Assembly: GCF_024159025.1 (NCBI RefSeq)
Contig: NZ_JAMYXC010000129.1
Coordinates: forward strand, 1-64,000
Origin: Limimaricola litoreus
Lineage (GTDB): Bacteria; Pseudomonadota; Alphaproteobacteria; Rhodobacterales; Rhodobacteraceae
Length of the DNA: 64,000 nt
Direction: 5' to 3'
The notes beneath the pieces were generated by a model, which was not told the origin of the DNA, searched no databases, and saw only the letters and a program-made list of their open reading frames with translations. Both the position numbers and the translations under genes were made by a program. Every line of letters begins with the position of its first letter. Within the stretch, counting starts at the first letter, position 1. Positions 24,326-32,454 of the stretch are shown here, in pieces.

Positions 24326-24886
24326 ATGCATTCCCCACAACCTGCCTGTCAGACATCTCATCCCGACTGGAGATCGAGGCTCTGCGCCGGCGACATCGTC
24401 GCCTACCGTTTCCCGCATGAACGCGACGGTGATGAGCCACCGAAGGTGCGCCCTACGCTCGTGCTCGCCATCCATGTCGAGAACGGTCAGCGCATTGCGA
24501 CGCTCGCCTATGGCACCTCGAGCGGCCGGCCCCGCGCGCCCCGCCGGCTGGTGCCGGTGACTGACCCGGACGAGCTGGCCTGCGCGTCGCTGCGCAAGCC
24601 GACCGTCTTCGATGCGGCGCGGCGGCTGCGCGTGCCGCTCGACGACCCTGCGTTTGAGCCCCACCCCGTTCTCAACACGGCCGTCATCGGACAGCTTACC
24701 GGGGCCGCCGCGGCACGGCTCGCGCTTGTCCAGAGGCAGGTCACGCGCGGATCTGATCGGCGGCTGCCTTGGGGCCGGGCGCGACCCTCCTGCACGCCGG
24801 CCCCCATCAAGCATCGCCGCAACCGGCCCCTGCTGTCCTGCAAGCCGCCCGACCGGCGGGACATCAACACCCAGTCGGGAGGGTAG
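24326..24886 (+). CDS. PemK/MazF-like protein, 186 aa
   Basis: Starts at ATG 24326. The N-terminal part has the MazF/PemK order: CAGDIVAYRFPHERDG, then KVRPTLVLAI, and near residue 115 a TAVIGQLTGAAAARL helix. The C-terminal ~45 residues are Arg/Pro-rich and look unstructured. No antitoxin gene precedes it, which is unusual for a MazF toxin; it might be a non-toxic member or rely on a distant partner. Confidence in the fold is moderate. Confidence 0.5.
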   Translation: MHSPQPACQTSHPDWRSRLCAGDIVAYRFPHERDGDEPPKVRPTLVLAIHVENGQRIATLAYGTSSGRPRAPRRLVPVTDPDELACASLRKPTVFDAARRLRVPLDDPAFEPHPVLNTAVIGQLTGAAAARLALVQRQVTRGSDRRLPWGRARPSCTPAPIKHRRNRPLLSCKPPDRRDINTQSGG

Positions 24887-24960
24887 CGCCGCGTCCGTCG
24901 CGCAACCGCGGTCGCCCAACACCCGTCCCCCGAACAAGGGGCAGCTTCGGCTATCGGCTT

Positions 24961-24994
24961 CTGCGGGAGCTCACCGGGGTGAGAGCCCCCGCAG
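24961..24994 (+). ncRNA. Strong nested hairpin in a 5' leader (unclassified)
   Basis: CTGCGGG (24961-24967) pairs with CCCGCAG (24988-24994), and inside it GCTCACC pairs with GGTGAG. The hairpin lies in the 240-bp leader of the gene at 25131. It does not match any riboswitch consensus I can recall; it could be attenuator-like. Confidence 0.3.
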
Positions 24995-25130
24995 CATCCG
25001 ATGCGTCCCAAGTCATCCGGAAAAGGGCCTCGAGACCTCCACCGCCAATCCGTTGCTGCCCCCCCATTTGGACGGGCCACCTTGTCGCCCGCGGCGTGCC
25101 GCCGGGCCTCATATCTCAAGGAAAGATTTC

Positions 25131-25499
25131 ATGTTCGACACGCCCATCCCCCCTTCCGCTCTGCACCGGTTCGCCCGGCAATACGACGTCGCGCTCCAGA
25201 ACGCGGCCTGGTGCCTCGGCGGTCAACCGTGGCTTCTGCGTGCGCAGCGCCTGCTCGACGATCTCCGCCAACCGGTGCCGCTGACGCGCAGGACCGCGCG
25301 CGATGCGAAGGCCCTGCTCGGCCTGCTTCGCCTCGAGCATGTGCATAACGACAGCCGCATCGAAGCGGAATGCTTCGCGGCGATTGACCCGACTTCGCCC
25401 TATGTCGAGGATATCTGCCTGCTTTCCGAAGCCCTGAAGGACGCGCTCTGCGCGGCGCAGTCGCAGTCGCAGCAGGAGACGGAGGCCTGTCATGTGTGA
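25131..25499 (+). CDS. Hypothetical protein, 122 aa
   Basis: The ATG at 25131 follows AAGGAAAGATTTC. Helical, soluble, with YDVALQNAAWCLGGQPWLLR in the first half and TRRTARDAKALLGLLRLEHV in the middle. It overlaps the next gene by 8 bp, so the two form a pair. No family recognised. Confidence 0.55.
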   Translation: MFDTPIPPSALHRFARQYDVALQNAAWCLGGQPWLLRAQRLLDDLRQPVPLTRRTARDAKALLGLLRLEHVHNDSRIEAECFAAIDPTSPYVEDICLLSEALKDALCAAQSQSQQETEACHV

Positions 25500-25917
25500 G
25501 CGATGCCATGGGAGCGACAGCCTCGTCGTGCGGATCAACCATGCCCTGGATGCCGCAGAAGCCACCGAGGCCGCTCTTGCAAAGGCCGAGAAGGCGCAGG
25601 GCCTGTCGCTCTCGCAGCAGCGCCAAGCCGCGAAGCTGCGTAAGGAACTGGCGCAGACCACGATCTTCTCGACGCTCGACGTCGAAGCATTCCGTGCTTT
25701 CGCGGGCGACCTCGATGCAGCCATCCGCCAAGGCACGCGGAGCCATTTCATTTCCGATGAGCATGCAGCCTCGGGAGGTTACGAGCAGCAGGTCTCGAAC
25801 GAGGCCGCGATGGCGCTGATCGCCCTGCAATCGGCGCTGAAGCTTCTCGTCGAACGGATCGGTGCGGTGCGCAACCGGCTGCGCGCTGAGCGGATCGCGA
25901 GCGAGCTTCGGGAGTGA
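25492..25917 (+). CDS. Hypothetical helical protein, 141 aa
   Basis: Overlaps the preceding gene (ATGTGTGA). Begins MCERCHGSDSLVVRINHALD, with an N-terminal C-x-x-C that may bind a metal, followed by long amphipathic, coiled-coil-like helices (EAALAKAEKAQGLSLSQQRQ; LLVERIGAVRNRLRAERIA). Function unknown. Confidence 0.55.
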   Translation: MCERCHGSDSLVVRINHALDAAEATEAALAKAEKAQGLSLSQQRQAAKLRKELAQTTIFSTLDVEAFRAFAGDLDAAIRQGTRSHFISDEHAASGGYEQQVSNEAAMALIALQSALKLLVERIGAVRNRLRAERIASELRE

Positions 25918-26324
25918 GAGGGTGGGGGCTGGAGACAGCCCCGCCCCGGGGATCGTTAGTCCGAGCTGCGCAAATTACCGTGTGGCGAAGCCATTGAAGA
26001 CCCTCCGTAAGATGCGGTGCATACACGAGCGCCACTTGGTGGGGACAGCTGATGACAAGCTTGTAGGTTCCAGCGCGAGGTGGGGTGAGCAGGAGAAGCG
26101 CCTTCAACAATTACCCGCGCAAAGTCAGAGCTGTTTATGTCATCGAAGCAAGGCGCTGAAAGCAGCTACCTCGTTGAAATGGGATTCGGGGAGTCGGCCC
26201 ATAGGACCGTCGTGAAGCGCGCCGGTCGTCGCCTGAAGCGCGCTTTCTGAGCCAGCAAAACCACAACACGCACAAGATCCACCATCTCCTCGGACCAGTT
26301 CCGCATCTATACTGCAGATGCGAT

Positions 26325-26430
26325 GCAATCTCCGGTATATCTATTATATAACAGTTACTTAACAGATTTCGCTCCACCGAGTGGTCTTAGCCCGTCGTAT
26401 CGGCTCTCATTATATTATATTACGTTATAT
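26325..26430. other. AT-rich segment upstream of the replication gene, candidate origin
   Basis: In an otherwise GC-rich window this stretch carries runs such as ATATCTATTATATAACAGTT and TTATATTATATTACGTTATA. It sits about 400 bp before the initiator-like gene at 26801. No DnaA boxes or regular iterons were recognised. The rest of 25918-26800 holds no clear gene apart from the hairpin at 26682. Confidence 0.4.
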
Positions 26431-26681
26431 CAGTGGCTTGCCCTATGGTGTTGAGACCTCGGGCGCTCATCCCGCGGTTGTCTCACCGGCATCGCCGCCG
26501 ACAAAAATGCTTGCTTTCCGCCACCCCTCATGTCGTTTTTGTGAAGAACCTCGCAAAGAACTGCGAGGAAGGGTCGCGCGAACACCAGTTCGGCGCGGCC
26601 TGAGCAGGAAAACAGCGGCAGGAGACGGGCGGCAAACCAGCGATTTTACTAATTGGGATCGGGCCCTAACCCCGAAAGTGA

Positions 26682-26713
26682 GAAGACCGACGAGTTGGCG
26701 CTCGTCGGTCTTC
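26682..26713. promoter_or_regulatory. 13-bp perfect hairpin 90 bp before the replication gene
   Basis: GAAGACCGACGAG (26682-26694) pairs with CTCGTCGGTCTTC (26701-26713) around a TTGGCG loop. Its position in the leader of the initiator-like gene suggests a copy-number control structure or attenuator; no T-tract follows directly. Confidence 0.5.
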
Positions 26714-26800
26714 GATAGTGTAACTGCGCGGCTCCACAGCTATGACACCCAAGTTTTAAGGGAGGTGGGATGCTGCGCGCAAGTCAAAAGAGCAGTTTCC

Positions 26801-27895
26801 ATGTCAGAAACCACAAGCTGCGGTGCATTTTGCATCGTTCCGCGAGACTTGATCGAGCGCGTTGCTCGGGCAGGCCTTGGCGCATGTCATCTCGGCCTCC
26901 TCACATTCTTGATCGACCGCGCCGACCGGCGCGGGATCTCTTTCTGGTCATTCAAAAAGATCGGCGAACGGCTTGGCTGTTCAAAAAGCACCGTTTCGCG
27001 AATGCTGTCTGATCTGCACCGAGAAGGTTTTGTCGACAAGAAGCCCCGCCCCCGCCGCGACAGGGCGAATAGCGTTCTCGAAATTCAGATTGCGGGTTAC
27101 GCAGAGTTTCTCTCAAGCCGAGCAAAACGGGGCGAAGCCAAGAACCCTGCGGAAGCAGAGAACTTGGCCGAAACAACCGCAGCGACTGTCACCTGCTCTG
27201 ACAAGGAAACGGATACGTCTGTAAAGCCGAGCACTTTCGCAGCATTGGGCGTCGCGCAGATGAAACGGGCCGTCTCGCGCACGCAACACCCCGTTGCAGA
27301 GGCGGGACGCCATGGGAACGAGAACCAAGTTAATAACACCCAAGAGAAAAATCACTCATCTTCTTTGCCAAAACGAGAGGGAACCAACGTCCCTCTTGTT
27401 CCGGGCTGGGACCAAGCAAAGGAGAGAGACTGGGTGAGATATTTCGGAATGAAGACTGGTCTGCATGACCGTCCTTCCGAGTTGCCGCCGATGGCGTTGC
27501 TCGATGCAGCTATTAAACATGACAGGCTCAAAGTCAGGCAGGAAGCGGCCCAAGTAGCCGATCGCAAGAGTGCTTGGAGGCAGATGCTTCGGTCAGTAGG
27601 CGTTACGCTCCCGGCCGAGCACGCGAATGAGCTTGCCAAGGCGACATCACTGCTTAATGAGGCGGCTCTGTCCGCCTTCCTCGAGGGCTATAAGCGCGAC
27701 TGGCAGGCGCATTGGCGTCGTCCTCCAACGATCGAACAGGTCAAAGATCGCGTTGCAGGCATCAAGTATAGCCCTACGGATCGTGACCTCTGGGCGGCTC
27801 GCAATGAGATCAGAACGCGAGCAATGGTCGCCTCGCACATCAAGACAGAGCTGGCGATGGCCGAAGGCCACCGCGCAGAAAAGGAAATCGCATGA
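26801..27895 (+). CDS. Putative plasmid replication initiator with winged-helix domain, 364 aa
   Basis: The ATG at 26801 (MSETTSCGAFCIVPRDLIER) is the best start, although the frame is open far upstream. A winged HTH lies at about residues 48-78 (ISFWSFKKIGERLGCSKSTV, SRMLSDLHREGFV), similar to MarR/helix-turn-helix_36 domains of plasmid Rep proteins. A long Ser/Thr/Glu-rich linker follows, then a helical C-terminal part with Trp-rich YKRDWQAHWRRPPTIEQVKD. It overlaps parA by 4 bp; rep-parA-parB order supports an initiator role, but this is inference from context and the HTH. Confidence 0.62.
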   Translation: MSETTSCGAFCIVPRDLIERVARAGLGACHLGLLTFLIDRADRRGISFWSFKKIGERLGCSKSTVSRMLSDLHREGFVDKKPRPRRDRANSVLEIQIAGYAEFLSSRAKRGEAKNPAEAENLAETTAATVTCSDKETDTSVKPSTFAALGVAQMKRAVSRTQHPVAEAGRHGNENQVNNTQEKNHSSSLPKREGTNVPLVPGWDQAKERDWVRYFGMKTGLHDRPSELPPMALLDAAIKHDRLKVRQEAAQVADRKSAWRQMLRSVGVTLPAEHANELAKATSLLNEAALSAFLEGYKRDWQAHWRRPPTIEQVKDRVAGIKYSPTDRDLWAARNEIRTRAMVASHIKTELAMAEGHRAEKEIA

Positions 27896-29292
27896 TGGAT
27901 GGATCAGACACGATGACGCGGCCTCCGCTCGCTAACTCGACCCACCGGTTTGCACGTATGCTGGCGGCGAGGCTCAACCAGCGCCCGAGCGGCCGGAGCC
28001 GTGAGCGGGATCTCGATCGCTCTGAGCGGATCTGGACCGTGTCCGAGTTTTGCAGGCTGTCCGGTGTGCCGAAGCGGGTCGTTGAGAAAGTGCTGGAGCA
28101 TCCCGACGCACCGCAGCTCGAGAAACCGCATAGGGATCGCGTCATGGACACTCGTCAGTCCCTGCACTTGCGGGCCCTGATCCAGCTGATGCACCCCAAG
28201 GAATATCCCGGATTGATAAACTGGCGGGGTAAAGGCACCCAGCCTCCGGTGGTTGCGGCGGCAGCACTCAAGGGTGGAACGGGCAAGTCGACCCTCGCTT
28301 TACATTTGGCGATCGGGGCGGCTGTGAAGACCGGCCTGCGCGTCGGTCTGATCGACGCTGACGGTCAGAAGACAAGCACGATTTACCTGAGCTCGAGCCT
28401 TTCCGAGATCATGAACACCCAGGGTCAGACCTATCCCGATTTCATCGCGATTCCGCGCGAGGGAGATGTCACCAGATACGAGATCGACAGCCATCGACTG
28501 CACGGGTTCTGGCGCACGACGCCTTGGCCGGGCGTCAAGTTGATGCCCGGCGGCGGTCGGATCGGAATGGCTGACCAGCACATGACTGTCTACCAACTCA
28601 AGAACTTCGACGACGACCCGCGGCTTTGGATGAGGCAGACGCTTGAGCGCTGGATGAAGGCCAACCCGGTCAAAACAGAGGTCACTGATTGCTGGTCGAA
28701 TGGCCGGTTTGATGCCCGCCTGTTCGATGCAGGCCTCGACGAGACACTCGACCTGATCATTATTGATTGCCCGCCTAACATTTCCCTGTCGGTGATCGGT
28801 GTGCTGCTGGCTGCCGATTCGTTCATTGTGCCGCAGACAGTTCGCAACGTCGATCTCGCAACGCTCAGCGCGTTCATGGCATCTGTGGATGAGGTCCATC
28901 GGTCAGTCGCAATGAGCGACGGGTTCGATGAGCTTTCCTACCAGGATACGCCAAGCTTCATGCTCCCGATGCTGGTCAACAGGTCGGCCGACATGGAGAG
29001 TATCTCGGAGCTTGTAGCCTATGCTCCCGATGTTGTTTGTCCGGTTTATTATCGCAAGTCCGACGCTGTGAGTAACCCGGCGGCGACGTATGAAGATTTC
29101 TTCAGCCACAAGCCCGACCGCAACCGTCGAGAGGGACACGCACGCTTCCTGAAAAATGTCCATGCGGTCAACGATGCGATCCTGCCCAAGGTTTGTCCGT
29201 GGGTTAGGCCAACTGGCGAGGCGAACGAATTCATCCAAGAGGAATATCTGGACGAGGAGACCGGTCAAAGCTTCGTCTCTGACTGGAATTGA
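27892..29292 (+). CDS. parA: ParA partition ATPase with N-terminal HTH (type Ia)
   Basis: 466 aa. An N-terminal regulatory HTH region (RIWTVSEFCRLSGVPKRVVE) is followed by the deviant Walker A KGGTGKST at about residue 127, the A' block GLIDADGQKTS and Walker B LDLIIIDCPPNISLS. The length and HTH match P1/F-type ParA proteins that also repress their own operon. Start within the stop of the initiator-like gene (GCATGATGG). With parB downstream it segregates the replicon. Confidence 0.92.
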   Translation: MMDGSDTMTRPPLANSTHRFARMLAARLNQRPSGRSRERDLDRSERIWTVSEFCRLSGVPKRVVEKVLEHPDAPQLEKPHRDRVMDTRQSLHLRALIQLMHPKEYPGLINWRGKGTQPPVVAAAALKGGTGKSTLALHLAIGAAVKTGLRVGLIDADGQKTSTIYLSSSLSEIMNTQGQTYPDFIAIPREGDVTRYEIDSHRLHGFWRTTPWPGVKLMPGGGRIGMADQHMTVYQLKNFDDDPRLWMRQTLERWMKANPVKTEVTDCWSNGRFDARLFDAGLDETLDLIIIDCPPNISLSVIGVLLAADSFIVPQTVRNVDLATLSAFMASVDEVHRSVAMSDGFDELSYQDTPSFMLPMLVNRSADMESISELVAYAPDVVCPVYYRKSDAVSNPAATYEDFFSHKPDRNRREGHARFLKNVHAVNDAILPKVCPWVRPTGEANEFIQEEYLDEETGQSFVSDWN

Positions 29293-29306
29293 GGAGATCT
29301 AAGACT

Positions 29307-30314
29307 ATGAAAGCAAAGAAATTTTCTAACGTCATGGTTCCGGATATTCCCCCGATGGACGATAGGCTTGATGCCGAGATCCCGTCGGCTGAGCGCGTCG
29401 ATACGATGGCGTCCTACGACGCGGCAAATCGCGCCGAGATCAGCTTGCGCGCCGCAAAGGAGATCCGTGGCCGCGCAAAGGATGATGTTTTGGAGGGGCG
29501 CCGACTTGTCGAAGTGTCACCCTATCAGCTCCACGACCCCGTCGGCACAGATCGCATAGATTTCGCTGCACAGGACGGCAAGTCAGCCGCCGAAGCGGAT
29601 ATCGAACAGCTGATGAAGTCCATCGAAAGAGATGGGCAGCAAAACCCCATCATCATCCGTCCCAAGGATCCCCGGTGGACGCCGCGTTCAGACGACCCTG
29701 CAAATGTGGAAGGTGTCGAGTTTGAGCTACTTGCTGGACGGCGGCGGACGCTCGCGATCCAGAAGTTGAATGCCGGGCGCAGCCCGTCGGAGCAGCTGAC
29801 GGTCCGCGCGCGCATCAGCCACGTTACTCCGGATACTCCCGAGGGAGAGCGGAGGCTCCATGCACTCCACAATCGGTATCTGGAGAACGCCGCTCGTAAG
29901 GATTTGAGCGCCTTCCAGTCAGCAATCTCCGGCGGCGAACTCATCTGGGCCTACGTTGAGATGGGTCATTCGGCCGAGGAAACTGAGAGCTTGCTCAACA
30001 TCAGCCACTCCACCCGCCAAATGTGGCAGAAGGCGTATCGGCAGCAGGAAGCAATTCGCGAGTTTTTCGGCTCCCGAGAGCCGTCGTTCGATGAGCTGAA
30101 GAAGTTCTGTAATGGATCCCTCGGTCAGCGCGGAGAACCTTTTCCAGCGTCTCCCGAGAAGGTCAAAGGTATACGGGGGAGCTACACGATCAAGCCTGCC
30201 CGGGGGCCGGGCCAAGTTGCGATGAGCCTGCGACTGACCCTGAATGAGGTCGAAGACGCTGAGCTGATCCAGAAGCTAAAAGAGGTGATCGACCAGGAGA
30301 AGGCTGCAGGCTGA
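29307..30314 (+). CDS. parB: ParB-like centromere-binding protein
   Basis: 335 aa from ATG 29307 after GAGGAGATCTAAGACT. The ParB N-terminal domain covers about residues 60-180 (VSPYQLHDP, IEQLMKSIERDGQQNPIIIR, FELLAGRRRTLAIQKLNAG, HNRYLENAARKDLSAFQ), and an HTH region follows (GHSAEETESLLNISHSTRQM). It should bind the parS sites of this replicon, most plausibly the palindromes just downstream, and work with ParA. Confidence 0.92.
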   Translation: MKAKKFSNVMVPDIPPMDDRLDAEIPSAERVDTMASYDAANRAEISLRAAKEIRGRAKDDVLEGRRLVEVSPYQLHDPVGTDRIDFAAQDGKSAAEADIEQLMKSIERDGQQNPIIIRPKDPRWTPRSDDPANVEGVEFELLAGRRRTLAIQKLNAGRSPSEQLTVRARISHVTPDTPEGERRLHALHNRYLENAARKDLSAFQSAISGGELIWAYVEMGHSAEETESLLNISHSTRQMWQKAYRQQEAIREFFGSREPSFDELKKFCNGSLGQRGEPFPASPEKVKGIRGSYTIKPARGPGQVAMSLRLTLNEVEDAELIQKLKEVIDQEKAAG

Positions 30315-30336
30315 GATCTTTCCTGATCATTGAGAG

Positions 30337-30368
30337 TGGGCGTCATCGCGGGTGGCGCCCTTCTTTAT
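30337..30368 (+). terminator. Rho-independent terminator after parB
   Basis: GGGCGTC pairs with GGCGCCC (one G-U) around ATCGCGGGT, followed by TTCTTTATG. It lies 22 bp after the parB stop. Confidence 0.65.
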
Positions 30369-30480
30369 GCTCGGGTGAAAGCGACTTTCACCAGCCGTGA
30401 TCGAGCTACGAGGTGAAAGTCACTTTCACCAGGTCCGAGGCGACCCCTTCCGTGCCCCGCTATGTAGCCTCTTGGAAAAG

Positions 30481-30699
30481 TCACCAACCTCGGCGGACAT
30501 CCTTCTGGCCGCGGACCGGTTCGCTGAGATAGTTCTTGTTCAGAATGGTGCAGCTCATGATCTCACTGCGGGTGCTTGTCACAACTCTGCCAGTGTCGAT
30601 GAGTTCAACGCTGATGACCTGATTCTCTGCGGACAGGCCGGTCTGCTCGGCCAGATCTCTGCCCGCTCCCTCGATGGCACGCTCGGCGTTATGGAAAAG
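30481..30699 (-). pseudogene. Small plasmid gene interrupted by the IS110 element (3' part)
   Basis: The minus strand reads LFHNAERAIEGAGRDLAEQT, then AENQVISVELIDTGRVVTST and a stop at 30481-30483. Removing 30700-32148 joins it in frame to eight codons at 32149-32172 (GTG ACC ATC GTC ...; VTIVCLPV), rebuilding an 80-aa protein with a palindrome copy just upstream of its start. Family not recognised. Confidence 0.55.
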
Positions 30700-30760
30700 T
30701 GAACTGATGCGGTGGATGCCCCCGCCCCTGGAGCCGGACGGCGTCTCGTATGCCATGACG

Positions 30761-31037
30761 TGTGTGGATGCCCCCTGTTTGGCAAGCTTGATCTTCGCGG
30801 GTGGGCGGGGTCTTCGATCGGACGTGTGTCAGGCTTCTGAGTGTGGCCTTCGATGACGCCACGGGCCGGTATGCTGTTCGGATGGCTGGGTTCACATCGG
30901 TTCAGAGAGCTGCAAGCGCTCGAGCCCCGGGTCTGAATGTCCCTGCCATGAACTTCGAAGTCCGTGTCGCCTACTCCTCGTCGATCGCTTGCCCCGGCCT
31001 TTCGGCCATGCCGTGCCGTTGCCCGGTCGGGCTTCGG
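30761..31037 (-). ncRNA. Non-coding end of the IS, candidate bridge/seek RNA region
   Basis: This 277-bp stretch downstream of the transposase gene has no convincing gene. In IS1111-type elements a guide RNA is encoded after the transposase. Placement is by analogy only; I did not model the structure. Confidence 0.35.
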
Positions 31038-32057
31038 TCAGGCCATTCTGTAATCCTCCCGCTTCGTGGTCACGGCCCAGATCATCCGCGCCATCTTGTT
31101 GGCCAGCGCGACGGCCGCGACCATCTTCGGCTTTCTGGCCACGAGGGCGGCGAGCCAACGGTTGGGGCTGCCGCCCTTCCTGACCACCCAGCGGATCACG
31201 CTCATCGCGCCGACGATGAGAAGTCGCCGGATGTCTGTCTGGCCCATCTTGCTGACCGATCCGAGCTTTGTCTTCCCGCCTGTCGATCTCTGTCGCGGCA
31301 CGAGGCCCAGCCAGGCCGCGAAGTTGCGCCCGGTGTCGAAGGTGTCGAGATCTGGCGCAAAGGCCGCGACGGCGCCCGCGGTCACCGGCCCGATCCCAGG
31401 AATGGTGCACAGCCGGCGCAACTCCTCATCGGTCTTCGTCGCCGCCTCCAGTTCGGCCGCGAGCCGCTCGATCACCTCCGTGAGGTTCGCGATCTGCTCA
31501 AGGTAGACCGTCCCCATCTTGCGGACCGGATCGGGCAGGTCCGTGGTCTCGTCGTCGAGGGCGTTCTCCAGCAGCTTCAGGCTCGCCGGTCCCTTGGGCG
31601 CCACGAGGCCGAACTCCGCCAAATGCCCCCGCAACGCGTTGATAAACTGCGTGCGCTGCCGGACCAGACACTGGTGGGTGCGGAACGCGACCGCCCGAGC
31701 CTGCGTCTCTGCGCTTTTCACCGCCACAAACCGCATCGTCGGGCGCATGGCCGCCTCCGCGATGGCCTCCGCGTCAGCGTGATCGTTCTTCTGCCGCTTC
31801 ACGAATGCCTTTACGTAAGCCGCCGGCACGATCCGAACCTCGTGGCCATGCGCTTGCGCGATCCGCCCCCAGTGATGCGAGGTCGCGCAGGCTTCCATCG
31901 CCACCACGCACACTGGCTGCTCGGCGAGCAGCGACGCCAGCCGCGTCCTCGACATGGCCCGGTTGGACAGGACCGCCCCGTCTGACCCAACGGCGCAGAC
32001 TTGGAAGCTATCCTTCGCGAGGTCGATCGCCAGCATGCTGATCTTCGTCTTCGTCAT
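31038..32057 (-). CDS. IS110-family DEDD transposase, 339 aa
   Basis: The ATG at 32057 gives MTKTKISMLAIDLAKDSFQV, with the first Asp of the DEDD site. The Glu is in VVAMEACATSHHWGR and the next acidic pair in KNDHADAEAIAEAA. The C-terminal Transposase_20 region (LCTIPGIGPVTAGAVAAFAP, then GRNFAAWLGLVPRQRSTGGK) carries the conserved serine region. Full family length and intact, so the element may still be active. Confidence 0.92.
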   Translation of the reverse strand: MTKTKISMLAIDLAKDSFQVCAVGSDGAVLSNRAMSRTRLASLLAEQPVCVVAMEACATSHHWGRIAQAHGHEVRIVPAAYVKAFVKRQKNDHADAEAIAEAAMRPTMRFVAVKSAETQARAVAFRTHQCLVRQRTQFINALRGHLAEFGLVAPKGPASLKLLENALDDETTDLPDPVRKMGTVYLEQIANLTEVIERLAAELEAATKTDEELRRLCTIPGIGPVTAGAVAAFAPDLDTFDTGRNFAAWLGLVPRQRSTGGKTKLGSVSKMGQTDIRRLLIVGAMSVIRWVVRKGGSPNRWLAALVARKPKMVAAVALANKMARMIWAVTTKREDYRMA

Positions 32058-32247
32058 CGGTGTGCCCTCCACATGGTTCTATAGAACCGTCATGGCATAC
32101 GAGACGCCGTCCGGCTCCAGGGGCGGGGGCATCCACCGCATCAGTTCAGACAGGCAGGCAGACGATGGTCACACGCGAGGTGAAAGTAACTTTCACCTAA
32201 CGCGCCTCCCCTACCCCACCACCGCCGGAGACTTTCGGTCCCGAGGT

Positions 32248-32454
32248 TCAGTCGAGGGAGAGCAGTTTGAGTCCGACAGCATCGACCAGCTGCATCATGG
32301 TGCTGTCCTCCTGCCAGAGGTTGTTGAGGGTCTCCGAGTGGCTCTGAGGTTCGACTTCGGGGTAAGCCTCTTCCAGGACCGCCTGCGCTGCACTCACGGT
32401 GGTCAGTTGCCCATCGGTGAATCTTTCGGTGGTCAATTGAGGCCAGGTCGTCAT
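32248..32454 (-). CDS. Small acidic protein, 68 aa
   Basis: The ATG at 32454 follows GGAGGCACC, a strong ribosome site. Sequence MTTWPQLTTERFTDGQLTTV then EAYPEVEPQSHSETLNNLWQ; no motif recognised. It lies between palindrome copies at 32179 and 32523, and one site sits about 70 bp before its start. From 32542 to 33577 only palindrome copies are seen and no convincing gene. Confidence 0.55.
   Translation of the reverse strand: MTTWPQLTTERFTDGQLTTVSAAQAVLEEAYPEVEPQSHSETLNNLWQEDSTMMQLVDAVGLKLLSLD

Larger units (their letters stand above)
30700..32148 (-). mobile_element. IS110-family insertion sequence with 61-bp inverted ends
   Basis: 30700-30760 and 32088-32148 are perfect 61-bp reverse complements (outer end TGAACTGATGCGGTGG...). 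The only gene is the DEDD transposase at 31038-32057. Classic IS110 elements lack terminal repeats, while the IS1111 subgroup has short subterminal ones; 61 bp is long for either. Removing the stated interval restores an open frame across the site, which supports these borders. Confidence 0.78.

Noticed and set aside
24961-24994. Riboswitch (TPP or cobalamin type)
   Set aside because: The conserved boxes of those classes are missing; only a generic strong hairpin can be supported.
30700-30756. Start of a protein reading MAYETPSGSRGGGIHRIS at both IS ends
   Set aside because: This is simply translation of the 61-bp inverted end of the IS and does not continue into a conserved protein.
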